Origin: Proales similis | Taxonomy: Eukaryota > Rotifera > Eurotatoria > Ploima > Proalidae | DNA: 64,000 bases | NCBI GenBank assembly: GCA_019059635.1 | Contig: JAGVRJ010000006.1 | Coordinates: 310,001 to 374,000, forward strand | Direction of reading: 5' to 3' | Shown here: positions 10,053 to 22,768 of the stretch, piece by piece | Position numbering within the stretch: position 1 is the stretch's first letter | How the letters are laid out: each line of letters begins with the position of its first letter | Translations under genes and position numbers: made by a program | The notes under the pieces: model-generated | Database searches by the model: none | Told to the model about the DNA's origin: nothing | Seen by the model: the letters and a program-made list of their open reading frames with translations, nothing else

Positions 10053-13000
10053 TCAAGAAATAACTTTAAGCTCGATTTTGGTTACTTTCGGCTTGACGCT
10101 TCTTCTGGGTCTGCACTTGCAAACACAGGCCACAGTTATTCCAATCAGGAGGCCGATTGCGACTGCCACGCCGAGATACAGCCAAATGGAGGTCTGTGGC
10201 CCAGGCGGCGGCGGCGTCGGCTTGGCAGTGGAGTAGCTACTCGGACTGCTGGTGATCTGCTCTTGAGTGCTTGCTCGGGAGCTAGGCAACAGACCGCTGT
10301 CTGCTGTTACAAAAGGGGGCTCGGACGACTCGCTCGAGCTCTGCGACGTGCTCGCCTCGGTGACCAGAGTCGACCTGGTCGAGTCAAAGTTTTCGGTTGA
10401 GTGTGCAGTGGAAGACTGTCTTGGCGTTGACGTGGTCACATGATCAGTTCGCGTGCTTGTCTCGTCCGTGGAAGAGAATGTGGACGGCGACTGCCGAGTT
10501 GATTGCTCAGTGCTCGGCTTGGTGGATACGATCGGCTCGGTAGACGAAGGCGAATCGGTCGGCAGCTCAGTGAAATCGTCGCCACACCGAGAGAGCAGAA
10601 AGCTTTCAGTGAACAGCTGCGTCTCATTCGACTCGGTCAGCACAACTGCAAAGTTGAGCTCGACCAGCAGCTGGTTGAACTGTTCGGTGGACTGGATCAG
10701 AATTCGCGACGCGTTCGTGTCCGTGGATGGTGAGAATTCAAATTCGAATGACAAAAACCAATGATTCGTGACCTGGCTAATTTCCACTTGATCCTCCTCG
10801 AGCAAGAACGCATTCTTGAGTTCAGCCGAAGCCGAGCCGAGTTGCGGGTCGATGCAGACGCTCTTGTTGCTCAGCTCGAATGTTCGCGATGGCAAAAATG
10901 GCCTCAAACTCAAGTCGACAGTGAACTCTCTGGCCAACTGCTCGGTTCCGTTAGAGTCCAGAGCGACTACTTGAAGTGACAGAGCAAAGCTGATGACCGT
11001 TTCGGTCTCAATGAACAGCTCGGTGTTGGCCAGTTCCTGTGAACTGTTGAACTCAATTTCAAACGCCCTCGTCTGCTCAGCTGAAGAGGCGGCCGAGAAG
11101 AGCACTCCGTCTGGCAGCTGGTCAACTCGCAGTTTGAGCGGACCGTACGACTTGACTGGCTGCAGTTCAAACTGATAGAAATTTCGCCTCTCAGTCGGAT
11201 AGTGGCTCAACTCGAACATCAAATTGTTGACTGCGTCCAGCTCCGAGTCGATGGTCGTGTTGCAGCTCAGGCCTTGAAATCCGTCGTCACAAATACAGAC
11301 ACCCAGCTCGTCGCACACGCCCTGCATTGAGCAGTTGTTCGGACAGATCGACCATTCGATTTGACCGCTGATCGCTTGAGGCGCAGTATTGCCCACTTTG
11401 TCCTTGACAAGCACTGAAACGTCGAACTGGTCGCCGCTGGGCTTGAACACAATCGTCTCCGAGTCGATTTGACTTGAGAAAGCCAGCTGCTCTGACTCGT
11501 ATATCGAAAGCTGGTCAAGGCCAGACTCGGCGTCGGACACTTGAATTCTGATCACGTGATTCTCTTGGTCGTAGTCGAGTTGCACAGACGGCACTCGGTC
11601 GTCCACGGTGTACACCAGCTCGTTTGTTTCGATCGCTTCGTTTGCGTCGAAGATGATCGACGCGCTGGTCTTTAGCTTCTCGTTGTTCAGCGCCGTACGC
11701 ATCGGATATATGTCAAACTGGACAAAGCCTTCGCCGCTCTGGTTTGTTCTGGGCGGCAAGAAGCCCAAATCAGCATTGTCCGGGACTCGGCCTTTTGATT
11801 CAAATTTGCAAAATCAGCCAACAGACGAGGCCAATCGAAAATGAACCTACCAGTGCTCTTGTCGATGGTAGTGAAGGTCCAGTCGGCCGACCAGCTGTCT
11901 GAGTTGATGTTCGCCGAGCTTCTGACCAATAGCGACGGCTGCCCGTCCAGTTCGACTGCTTGGTCGTAATAGGCCACAGGCGACTGACTCATGTCGTACT
12001 TGAACTGGTTGAAGCCGAAAGACACAAATCTGATGCTGCGAACGTCGAATTTCTCGCTGAAGCGCGCCTTGATGTTGACGAGTTGCGCTGGCGCTCCGGC
12101 CGTCTCCAGGTTCTCGAAACGGATCGTCAGTCGCAGTGGCTCCACTTTGTTTATGTAATTCTCTTCGCCCACTCCGTCTGGTCCGAGCATGTCATTTGGA
12201 TCTTGTGAAAGGGCCCAGTTTAAAGTTCCGTTAAGCAAAGCGTCAGTATCAACGAATGCACTAAACAGTCCATTTATACAATTCGCAATTATTTGGTTTG
12301 GGAAAAGTGAGGAGATGGCATTGCTAACTAAATTATCAATCGGGTTTGGTATTAGCTGCTGGGCGAAATGATTTATGGATCCTGCTATCAGACCGTTTTC
12401 GCAAACCGATGAAACAATTCCGAAATTCGAGCTCATAAATTCGGAAAAGAATTGACTCAGTGTTTGATTATCTCTATAAGACTGATAGGCCAATGCGAGG
12501 CCGTTACATACGGGTTGAGCAGCAGCGGAAGCAATAACGTAAAGCGGCACGATTTTTTCTTCATCTCTTTTCGGCTTGATAACCGAACAAACTGAGTTGG
12601 AGATCTGGCCCAGAATGCCGAGCAGTGGGGGTTTTGTAGGCAGCGTCTGTCCCGGTCTTGACGGGACAATTGGCATCGGTTGAGTAGGGGACGGAGTCAG
12701 TGGCCCATTCGGATCTCCACCGTTCTGGTTATTATTATTTCCCTGGTTGCCGGGCAGCGGGTTGGTCGGCAGGCTCGGATTGAAGGGCGAAAATGGTTCG
12801 AGGAGGCCGGGAACGACTGGAACGTAGTTGTTGGTCAGATGCGACCCAGCTGCCAGACTTGATGCGAAATAGTACCACGAGCCTTGAGTCCAATTGAACA
12901 CGTGTCCGGTGTGGTCGACAATCAACTCTGGCGCCACTATCGGCTGAAGGGTGTTGGGATCGAGCGGGATCTGGCCCAGCTGTTGGACTGACGTTTGGTC

Positions 13001-16000
13001 GATTGAGCCGGGCTTGACAAACGGAACATTGACTTGCACAGATGAGCCGCTCAAGAGCAGATAAGTCTGAGAGACCTGGCTGAACGGCACAAAGTAGATG
13101 TTGGTGCCATTTGGCAAGTGCACGTGCGACAACTGCGCCCACAGGAGCGGACTTGTGTGATAGAAGAACGTGTAGGTTCCTTGGGCACATTGCATCGATG
13201 ATAGAAGGCCGAGACAGTCATAGGACATGGTGCAGTTGTCCTGACTGCTGGCCAGCGACAAGAGCTTGCCGTCGTCCGAATAAGTGAAGGACTGCTGTTC
13301 GCCCGTTTGCTCGTTCACTTGGCGAATCATCATTCCGGCCGTATCGTACTCGAATCTGTTCTGTCCGTCGCTTTCAATTTGATTCATTTTGTTCACGCGG
13401 AATCGAATTTTCTCTTCTTCCCGCAGCTGCGAGGTTTTGCTGTCGACCAGTCTCCTTTTGATGGCGCGTTTGTTCCCGTTGGCGTCAAACTGGGCGCTGA
13501 AACTGCCCGTCTCGTCCTCGCCTGAAATGGCTCGACCCAGCGCGTCGTACTGAAGCTTCATTCTCGACTCTAGACAAACAATTTGATTTCATTCAAATAG
13601 CAGCAAGTCTGCCGGCTGGACTTACCTCCTTCAGGTGTCCTCTTGCGCACCGATGTTCGCAAATTGGCCGAATCGTATTCAAAGTCAAGACTGAGCCGTT
13701 CTACACTCCGGCCAGTCTGGTTGCTTCCCTCGCGGTACGAGTTGAAGAGGCCAGTGTTGGCGTTGACCGAATAGCTCAGAAAGTCGCCCTGGTCGGTTTG
13801 AATGTCAACCGACAGACTGCGGCCGGGATCGATCCTGGTGCTCGCTTGGGCCAGCAGGCGACCATTTTTCAAATCACGAACGGCGCTTATTCGTCCCCTC
13901 TGGTCGTAGTCGTAGCGAAGCGACACCTCGTCGTCTATGTCCATGCCCACCAGACGAGCGCGAGACCGGTCGCTGTAGTAGTACTTGATGGTCGAGCCCG
14001 AGCGCATTTCGATCTTCTCGCTCGTGGCGTCCGCTTCAAATCGCAGCGAGTCAAAATCGTCGCCGTTGGCGGCAAGTGCCAGGTCACCTTGGTCGTTGTA
14101 GGTGTACTTGCACAGTTTGGTCGGGTCTCCAGTTGCGTGCGAGAATGAGACGCGGCGAGCCTGTGAGTCGAGTTCAAGCTGAATTTCGGCTCCGCTTCGA
14201 GTTGTGTATCGAACGTGGCGGCCATCGCGACTGGTTTCTTTGCTCTCGCTCACTCCGTCCGGATAGGTGGTCTCTTGGACTTCTTTCTCCTCGTCCAAGG
14301 TGACGAGCCTTCTCGACCAGTTGTTTTCGTAGTCGCTCATTTCGTACAATTTCTCAGTCTCGCTCAGCTCGATTCTCTTCATCGTGAGCTTGTCGCCCAA
14401 AGCGTTTATTGTCTCCTTCACGGTGTTGGGTCCGTCCGGCACGCGAACTTGCTGCACGACTCGTTCGCCGACTTGAAGCTTTCGCGCCCCAAAGTCAAGA
14501 GTGCCAATTAACCGGAGCGAGTCTCTTTCAGGCGACTCGTACGCGACCATGTTTCCGTCCAGGTCGAAGATCATCTTGCTCGTCTGTCCGCTCAGCTCGT
14601 CTGTGATCAGCATCGGTCCGTGGTCCAAGTAGCTGAAGTTGGACTTTTGCTTCAGCATTCCGTCGGCGGCCAAAACTTGAACCGACCGAATCATGCTGTC
14701 TGGATAGTAGGCCATGTCGACCTTGAACGAGTTCAGCTCGTCTTTGGTCCAGTTCACTTGGATTTGACAAGGTTGCCGTGCGAGTCGTAAGAGTACTGCT
14801 CAAGTTTGTCGCTTGTCTGCACAGTTTCGAGCCGGTCGCTGGAATCGTACAAGTACGAGGACAGAGTTTGCCGACTGCCGTCAGACGACGAGACTGTGAC
14901 GCGACTCAAGCAGCCCCTGGTCGTGTACGAGAACAAGGCCTGAGTCTGCTCGTTCCTCAGCGACCTGATTCGACCGTCTTCAAACGACTCGACCGAGAAC
15001 GTTTGGCCGTCGTTGGGGTCGATCTCGAGCACGAGGTCCTTCTCAAGGTCGTACTCAAACGTGAGCCTCGGACGGATCATTTGAATGGTCGCCCGAGTTT
15101 TGTTGGCGCTGATCCAAGCGCGGCACTCGGTCGAGACATAGCTGCCGTCGCTCGGGTTCGGCCTGAGCGCGTAATACTCGTCCTGGTAGATGAGCTCGAG
15201 GCTCAAATCAGACAGCTTGGCCTTGAGATGCAGGTTGTCGGTCCAGCCTCGGCAGAACGCCAGCTTGTCGAGTCTTCGCATAAAAATGCGCTTCGGGAAT
15301 ATGCGAGTGATCTGCAAAGCCGAGCTGCCCAGTTGTATGTCGCTGGAGACGGCCAATTCGCCTGGGAAGTGGGCGTTCTGCATTCGCTCCAAGTGAAACG
15401 CGATCAACTCTTCCAGGCGCCAGTTGTAGATGCCCAGAGTGCCCAATTCGTTCATGCAGTCGTAGATGAGCTCGTCCGGCTTGGTCGACAGCTTTTGAAT
15501 GAAAGCGTCGAACAGCTGCTGCCAGTCAGAGTCGCTAATGTAGTCGAGCTTGTAGGCCTTGTTTCTCTTTTGCAGCCAATCGATCAGTCGATTGTCAATG
15601 TCCAGCAGAATGCCCATCTCAAACGGAAACCTTCCCTGCAAGTCCTCTCTGACCGGATCGATGCCCAACACCAAAGTCATCGACGAGCCCGCCTGCACAA
15701 CCGACGGCAGTGCGTTCTCGTTCCACAGTATCAGACTGTCGGCCGGCAAAGTGAAGAACGGTCGTCCATTGAGCGATTTGATTCGATAATTGAGGTCACT
15801 CTCGGTTATGTTGGCGCTTTGCTCGTCGCTCTCTTGACCAGATCTGGTCTGGGCGAATGTGGGCGCCACTTCTCGTGCAGTCTGCTGAGTGTAGGTCTTG
15901 ACGAAGCCGATCGGCACCCGGGCGTCCGTGTCACCCTCGTTGTTGATGGTCAAATAGGCTGCAGCCGTCTGGCCCGGTCGATAAGTGCCGCGCTCGAACT

Positions 16001-19000
16001 TTAAGCTTGTTCTCAATCTGCCCGGCTGGCCCTCGACGATCTGAACGGCCGGCTGCTGGAACCACTCTTCGTTCAGTTTGAAACTCAAGGCCTGGTTGGG
16101 CCGAGTGTCCACGTCAAATGTGGCAAACAGCAGCTCCTGGCTCATTTTGTAAACTCTGCGCGCACACGCCACCGTCTTGTTGGAGTTGTGCAGACACACT
16201 TCGATTCGCTCGGGCTTGAAGTAACCGCTCAGCTTGAACGTGCTCTGACCAGAATAGTGAACTCGGTTCGGGAAGACGGAGCGCAGCAGCAGGGGCTTTA
16301 CTTCGCTGACCTTCATTTCGACCTGGTAGTTGACGTTCGACTGACACATGAACGACTTGACCAGAATGTAGTAGGAGCCGACTCGAGGCGAGTTGAGCAC
16401 CAGCGACTGGCTTCTGGACAGCTGAAGCGACGATCGGGCGTCAAAGTCGTTTGGACCGGCTCGCTTTTCATACGAGATGAACATGTCGTGGTTGCAGCCG
16501 GATGGAGTGCTTTCGGCCCACAGGGCCACTTCGAACCCGGCCAGGTCTGAGTCGACAGTGAACTTGAGCAGACGCTCGGCGCCCGACCACATGTCCACTT
16601 GGCTCGCTTGGTCGAGAAGCAGCTCTTGGTTTTGGACTTGTATTTGCTGCTCGCTCGCTGCTTCGTTGTCGTCATAGTCCTGCTCGGGGATGTTGCTCAC
16701 CGTTTTGACAATGGCGTGATAGGCGCCGTCGATCAGCATCGGGATGGGCAGGTTGCGTCTCTCGACCTGAATCTGCTGCATGCCGTTCTGGCTCTGAATG
16801 GCGAACTTGACACAGGCGGGAGAAGCGAGCTCCCAAGCGTTCAAATCCAATTTCTTGTCCGAGTTCAGGTAGTAGCTGTCACATCTGACCGCCGAGTCGA
16901 TCTCCTGACTCGCCTCGAGTGACCAGCGAGCGTCGAGACTTTGGTTACGGCTCTGGGTCCAGGTGAGATTGCTCGCCCTCAGGTTAAGGACAGGCATCGC
17001 TTCCACGTAGAAAGCAATCGAAACCTCGTTGGTCGAGCGGTCAACTTCGTTCGGAAGCATCTGAGTGTCGTCCGTGCGGATGATGAGAAAATAAGAGCCG
17101 GTCTGCAGATCGAGCGGCAAGTCAACTTCGATGCGCGATTCGTAGCTCGCCAAATAGCTGAGCGAGGTCTGAACGAGCCTGTTGTAGACGCGCTCCTCAG
17201 AGCCTCCTGATTGGCGCCTGATGAATGCTGCGTCGAACCAAGGCCTACTGGCCAGACCGGAGCCTTCGTTGGTCACCTTATAGAACGCAATCAGGCGCTC
17301 GCCGGCAGTGAGGCTCGTCTCTGACAGCAGGTACGAGTCGGATATCTTCAGATTGCACTGCTTGGCCTGGCTCACTTGGACACCGAACGCGCTGGTGATG
17401 TTGGTGCTCTGTTGATCAACTCCGAGCTGATTGTCGTCGTCGTGCAGCAAGTAGCCGAACCAAGAGCCGTTGAACGCGTAGGGCAGTTGGAAATTGAATC
17501 GGAACTGGCCGCTTGCCTGCGAACATTTGATGCCGAGCTCGTTCACCGCATTCTGCGCCATTCGGAATCCGTCGCGCTTGAGTGCGAGTAGAGTTGTGCT
17601 CGACTCGCGATGCAAATAGAACGCGTCTCTCCACGAACGCAGCGAGTAGAGAGAGCTGTTGCGCAGATTGGTCACACTGTAGCCGACCTCGATCAAGTCG
17701 AACGAGCTCCAGCTGTTCGAGTATCTGCCCAGCTTGAGTCCGAGTCGAGCCAGCTCAAGAGGCTTCAGCTCGAAGCAGCAGCTCTTTTTCAGATTATTGG
17801 TCAAACTGAACTTTTCGATGGCGCCACCGTCGCGATTGGCGAATACTTGCACACTGCACTCTTTGAGTTGCAAGCCCGGATCGAGCCAAACACGCACACG
17901 TCTCGTATACGATTCGGCGTACTTGAATGCGCCGCGCACTCTGTTCTGCTGACGCAGCGGCTGGCTGTTGCTGCAGAGGACAGTGAGCTCGTCGGTCCAC
18001 TCTCTTGCCTGCAGCATGTTGTAGCCGTAGTTGGTCACCTCGTAGTCCAAGTCGAGCGCGTAAGCCAATCGCTCGCAGCCGTCTGTGCCCGAGTCGAGCT
18101 CGCTCAGGTTGAACTTGAGATACTCGACCTCAAAATCGACCGACTCGATTGGCCTCGGAATGTACGGAAGCCGAACGAGCAGAGTGGCCGACTGGATGTC
18201 AATGGTCAGCTGATCGCTTGTCGCTAAGAACAGTCGCAAGGCTCCCGATTCCGATTGGCTCACCGACGCCTGCAGTGTGAACTCAACCTGCTCGTTGGCC
18301 GGCAGCGACGGTGTCCTGAAAAAGCCCAAAGAGCTCAACTCTGGCTGCTCTGGTTTGCTATACTGCAGTCTGAGATTGATGCCGCTCGGGATCGCAAACG
18401 GGCCTTGATTGGCCAGTGTTACGCGCAGCGGAATTCTGAACACCACGCCCTCCACGCTGATCTGAGCGTCGAGTTGAAAGCTCTCGATGGTGACCAGCGA
18501 CTTTTTCAGCGGTATCTCAACTCTCGCTCTGAGCGGGTTGTTGAACGCAGCGAACTTGTCGTTTGAGTTCACCTCGTCGATCAGCACATAGATGAACACA
18601 CTGCCGGTGGGAAGGGAAGGCAGCCGCAGCTCTCGCCGAGTGCTCACGCGAGTCTCATTGGGCCCCATCGACTGAATGACTTGCTCGAGCTTTTGTGCGC
18701 TCGACGATGAGAAGCTTGGCCTCGTGTCGTAATAGATGCCGTCGATCCAGCTCTTTTCCGACTCCTCGTTGCTCTGAATGGACACAAAGTAGTCGAGCGT
18801 GAGCACAACTGAGCTCGGGCTCACTTGAGGTGGCGAGACTCGTTCTATTTGCGCGTTCCAGGTCGGCACCAGGCGCTCGATTGTGACCACCTTCTGCCAG
18901 CTGAGCAATCCGATCGGATTGTACGTGAACACTTGACCGTCCTGGTCGATATTTATCTTTAGGACGTAGTCGCCCGTGACAATCCAATGATCAAGATAGA

Positions 19001-22000
19001 AGCTGAACTCGCGCGAATAGCTCTCTCTGGGCGCCAGTTCGACCTGTACCGAGTGCACTTGAGTGTAAATGACTCGGCCGGTCAACTGACTGGTCAGTTC
19101 GAGTCTATTTCGCCAGCTGACACCTTTCAAAGGCGCTATGCCGTCGTTGATGGTCGTGTACTCGCCTCGGATGAAACCTCCGGTCGTGAACGATTCGGCA
19201 TCCAGCTTCACTTCCGCCAGGTTCAAGTCCGGCGTGTCCGGAGGCAGAACGAATAGCTCGGTTTGAAGTCGATTGTTGAGCAGCGACATCTCGTAGACCG
19301 AGTCGAACGCGTTCACATTCAGCTGGAGGCTGGCGTTTCCGTAAAGTCTTTGCGGAAGAATGAACTCAATTTGGCCGCTCGTGTAGTTCGAGCTGACTTC
19401 CAACGGTTGATTCAGGGTGGAACGAGTGAGCAGAGCGACGCGAACCTGCTGCCTCGGACTCGCATAGACCAAGTCGATTTGGTCGCGCCAGCTGAGTCCG
19501 GCTCTTACTGGACCTTCGCCCACATTGGTTACCCAATACTGGAAGAGTGCCAGTCTGCCGGCTTTCAGGCCGGCCAAACTGACCAAATCGATGGGCCTGA
19601 GGTTGGGCAGGGCGAGTTTGCCCACGTCCAACACCAGATTGCCTTCGTTGTTCTGCCAGCTCTGCTCCTCGAGCTCTCGTCGCTCGTTGATCTTCAAAAA
19701 CACGTAGAATCTGTTCGAAGTGAATCTCTCGTTGATTGTGAACCTCAACTCTGATCTGTAGACTCCATTGGGTTCAACAAATCTGTTCTGTCTGACTCGA
19801 CCGAGCAGAACGGCCTGGGTCTGATCGGGGCTGGACGAGCCGTAGACCGCGTCCGACCATTGAGACGAGCTCGTCTGAAACAAGGCAACGTTTCGCACAG
19901 TCCAGCTGAGCACAACCTCCTGCAGCGGGTAGACGGTGCCCGACGGGCCGAAGTTGAACTCGACCAGCGCCAAGTCGGCCACAGATTTAGTTTTGAAGCT
20001 CCAAGTGGCACTGGTGGTTTGAGTGCCGTTTTCAAACCAGTAGACTATCTGCCAGACGTAGGACTGGCCCGGCTCCAATTTCATGCGATATTGATTTGTG
20101 GTCAAGTTGGCCACTCGAGCTAGCTCGTCGTAAGTGGACTCATTCTTGAGTATGAACTCGTAGAATTGAATCGAAGGTCGAGTTGGCCATCTGAACAGCG
20201 GCGTCAAGTCCACATCTGTCTGTCTATGCACCGGAGAGAAGGGAAGCTCTCTGGGCAATACATACAATTTCATTGGACCAAATTGACGCGTTACACCACA
20301 TGAGTCAATGGCCTCGACATCTACCGATTTGGTTGAATCACAGAATATCACGCCAAAATGTTTGAACGTCCATTTTTCGATAAATACAGGACACAGATTG
20401 TTCTCTACAGTGATGAATCTAGCCAAGCCTGTCACTCCATACAATTCAAAGTCAAAACAGGTTTTAGTGACGGTCGGCGGATAAGAGAACCAGTGTTGAC
20501 TCTGAAATCTGGCGTCCTGCGTCCGAGTGTTTGTATTGCCGAGATGGTCTATGGCTCTCCAGTCGACGTATCGCCTGCAGTCGGTTACATAGCGCGTAGA
20601 GTACGTGACAAATGGACTCGGATCGAATTGATCTTTCACTGTGACCTGTGGAATCGCATCGCCGCACTGGAGCTGTAGCGTGGACACAAAGTCGATGAAC
20701 TGCGGAGGCTCCAAGTCGGCAGTCAACTCAAGACTCTCGATCGGAGTTGTGTTGTTGACCACATCTCGGGCGTAGAACTCAAACAAGTACTCGACCGCAT
20801 TCGAGAGTCTGGGCGGCTGAAACCTTGACGGACACAACGCGAAGGCAACTGGTTGAGCGGCGTTCTTTGCCGACCATCGACACCAGACCTCGCACTTGAT
20901 CACGTGACTGCAGGAGAGCGACACGGCGAAATTGTTCGCAATGTATCTGCTTTGGTTGTTGCTTAGCTGAGAGCTGAGCTCTGGAATCCGATCAATGACG
21001 GTGAACTGGATGACCGGACTGCTGAAGCCCGACTGTATGAGCTGAGTAGCACATAGAACTGGTAATCTCCTTCGGCCAGTCCGTCTAATTCAAAGCTCGT
21101 CTCCGACGTGCAGTTGAATTCGGTAAACTCGTCGTCGTCGGCTGACTTTAGAAAGCAGCTCATCTCGTCGGCGTTGCTCGATTCCCACTCGATTCGAGCG
21201 TCCGGCCGTACATACGTGTCGGCTTTGGTGAACTTGAACTGGATCGGACGATTGATCACAGTGAAGCAGTACCTGTCAGACTGGTCGATGGCCTCGCTCC
21301 AAGCTGCACAGCCGAACTCGTCAGAGCTCGACCAGAAGCAGCCAAAGTCGAACGAAATGCAATATTCAGTGTTGTACCTGAACACCAGGCCATCGAGACT
21401 AATTTCGAAGCTCTCCCCCAAGACCTGCGCCAGCTCGTTGAATGTGTTCAGCTTGACCAAGTAGCCGTCGTTCGACTCGAACCGGACGAATGTGCTGTAG
21501 TTGGTCGAAGGGTTCCTCACACTCTGGCTCATGTTGACGACCAGCGCGGGCAGTCGGTCATGACAAAGGTCGCCGGTGTTGTCTATCGAGACCACGTAAG
21601 GCGCCTGCTCGTTCCTCAGGTAGTTCAGGATGTGTGTTTTGCTGTCAAAGCCGTTGTTGCCCACCGCCTGGTAAATAGCGGTGTCCATTTTGGTTGTGTT
21701 GCCCTCCAACGGCTGAATCGAATACTCCAGTCGTCGGATTTGGCTTGTCACGTTCACAAGCGAGCTTTGGTACTCGAAGCCGGCGAAGGCGATCACCTGA
21801 ATGTTCCTGATGCCGTCTTCTGCCTGCGCCTCGACGAACCCGTTGAAGACAGTGTCTGCGGGAACGGCGATGCAGGCACCGGACGGCGGCGTCAGCTGAG
21901 TAAACTCGGGCAACTTCTGGCAAACGTTCGCACCGGTGCATCTGCTCACAAATACGCCGAACTGGAATGAGGTGCTGCTCATGGCCACAGTGCCGTTCAT

Positions 22001-22768
22001 GTACTCGTCATTGAAGTCCTCGACTTGAATCTGAACGACCGTGTTTCTCTGCGGCCTCTTGAGGGTTATGAGGCACTCGTCCTCGTCGACTAGAAAGTCA
22101 CTCAAGCAAGTGGCACACTCACCCAGGTTGGCTTGTGACAGGCGGCATTTGATCCGGTCTCCTCTGTCCACGTCGGTGATTATCGGCCGGAATCGAGTCT
22201 CGCAATTGCATTCGACATAGAGCGAAGGAAACGCTTTGACCTTGGGCGCAGTGTTCCATCTTTCACCAATTTTCACCAATCGGTTCCTGTGAAGCCATCT
22301 GTACGTTATTCCAGTTAGATCCGCGAGCCAGTTGCTGCCCGAGGATATGAAAAATTGAACAGAGTCGTATCGGTTGCTTTCCATTAGTTGACGATTTATG
22401 GTGTAGTCCGATGTTCCGCCTGTGACCGACCAGTTCTCTGTGGCGTCGAATCCCTTGCAAGCGAACAAGAAGCTGTACGATGTGGTAGACGAGCATGTGA
22501 AATCCTGACGGCAGTACTGCATCAGAATTTCAGGCGCGCTCGAGTCAGAGGTCAGCTGTCCACTTGTGATCATCTGCTGGTCACAGAAGACATAGGGCGA
22601 CGGGCCTGTGCGACGAAAGTAAAACTCATAGTCAAGCGAAATGACACTTTCCGACTTGATTGAACTCGACACGGCCCCGCCTCGGCAATGAGAGCTCTGC
22701 ACCACTCCGATGCCAACGAGCAGCAGAATTGAAATATCGAACAATCGATGAATGCGTCTGTGGCGCAT
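10053..22768 (-). CDS. giant CARDB / YD-repeat (Rhs-type) / EGF type I membrane protein
   Basis: About 4,200 residues from Met 22768 to the stop at 10053. Order: signal peptide ending near GIGVVQSSHC; a Cys-rich N-terminal region that includes the module shared with 6644-7732 and 8284-9369 (SGACIAVPADTVFNGFVEA); from about residue 615 to 2250 many Ig-like CARDB-type repeats (recurring VTNVGEGPV, W.D and L..N patterns); from about 2570 to 3200 YD repeats (SYDSHGNLV, YDYDQRGRIS, LQYDALGRAIS, FEYDTAGMM); an Asn/Gly/Pro linker; a bacterial-like block with SQDPNDMLGPDGVGEENYI and DNADLGFLPP; an EGF-like unit (GVCDELGVCICDDGFQGLSC); a Ser/Thr stalk; one transmembrane helix; and the tail RRSVKPKVTKIELKVIS. 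Introns are at 13570-13625 and 11792-11850. The frame breaks by one base near 14760 and near 21040, so the gene is either mis-assembled or damaged. It resembles teneurin in topology class only: teneurins are type II. Confidence 0.8.

Noticed and set aside
14778..16004. 408-codon open frame on the plus strand inside the giant gene
   Set aside because: It is antisense to a long exon with clear YD/CARDB homology, and its Arg/Val/Gln-rich composition is typical of an antisense shadow.
21022..21041. A 20-nt intron restoring the frame near 21040
   Set aside because: It is far below the shortest introns otherwise seen here (38 nt), so an indel or the 41-nt alternative is more likely.
10053..22768. 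Calling the giant gene a teneurin
   Set aside because: Topology (signal peptide plus C-terminal TM), CARDB repeats and the position of the EGF unit do not fit teneurin; only the YD-repeat class is shared.
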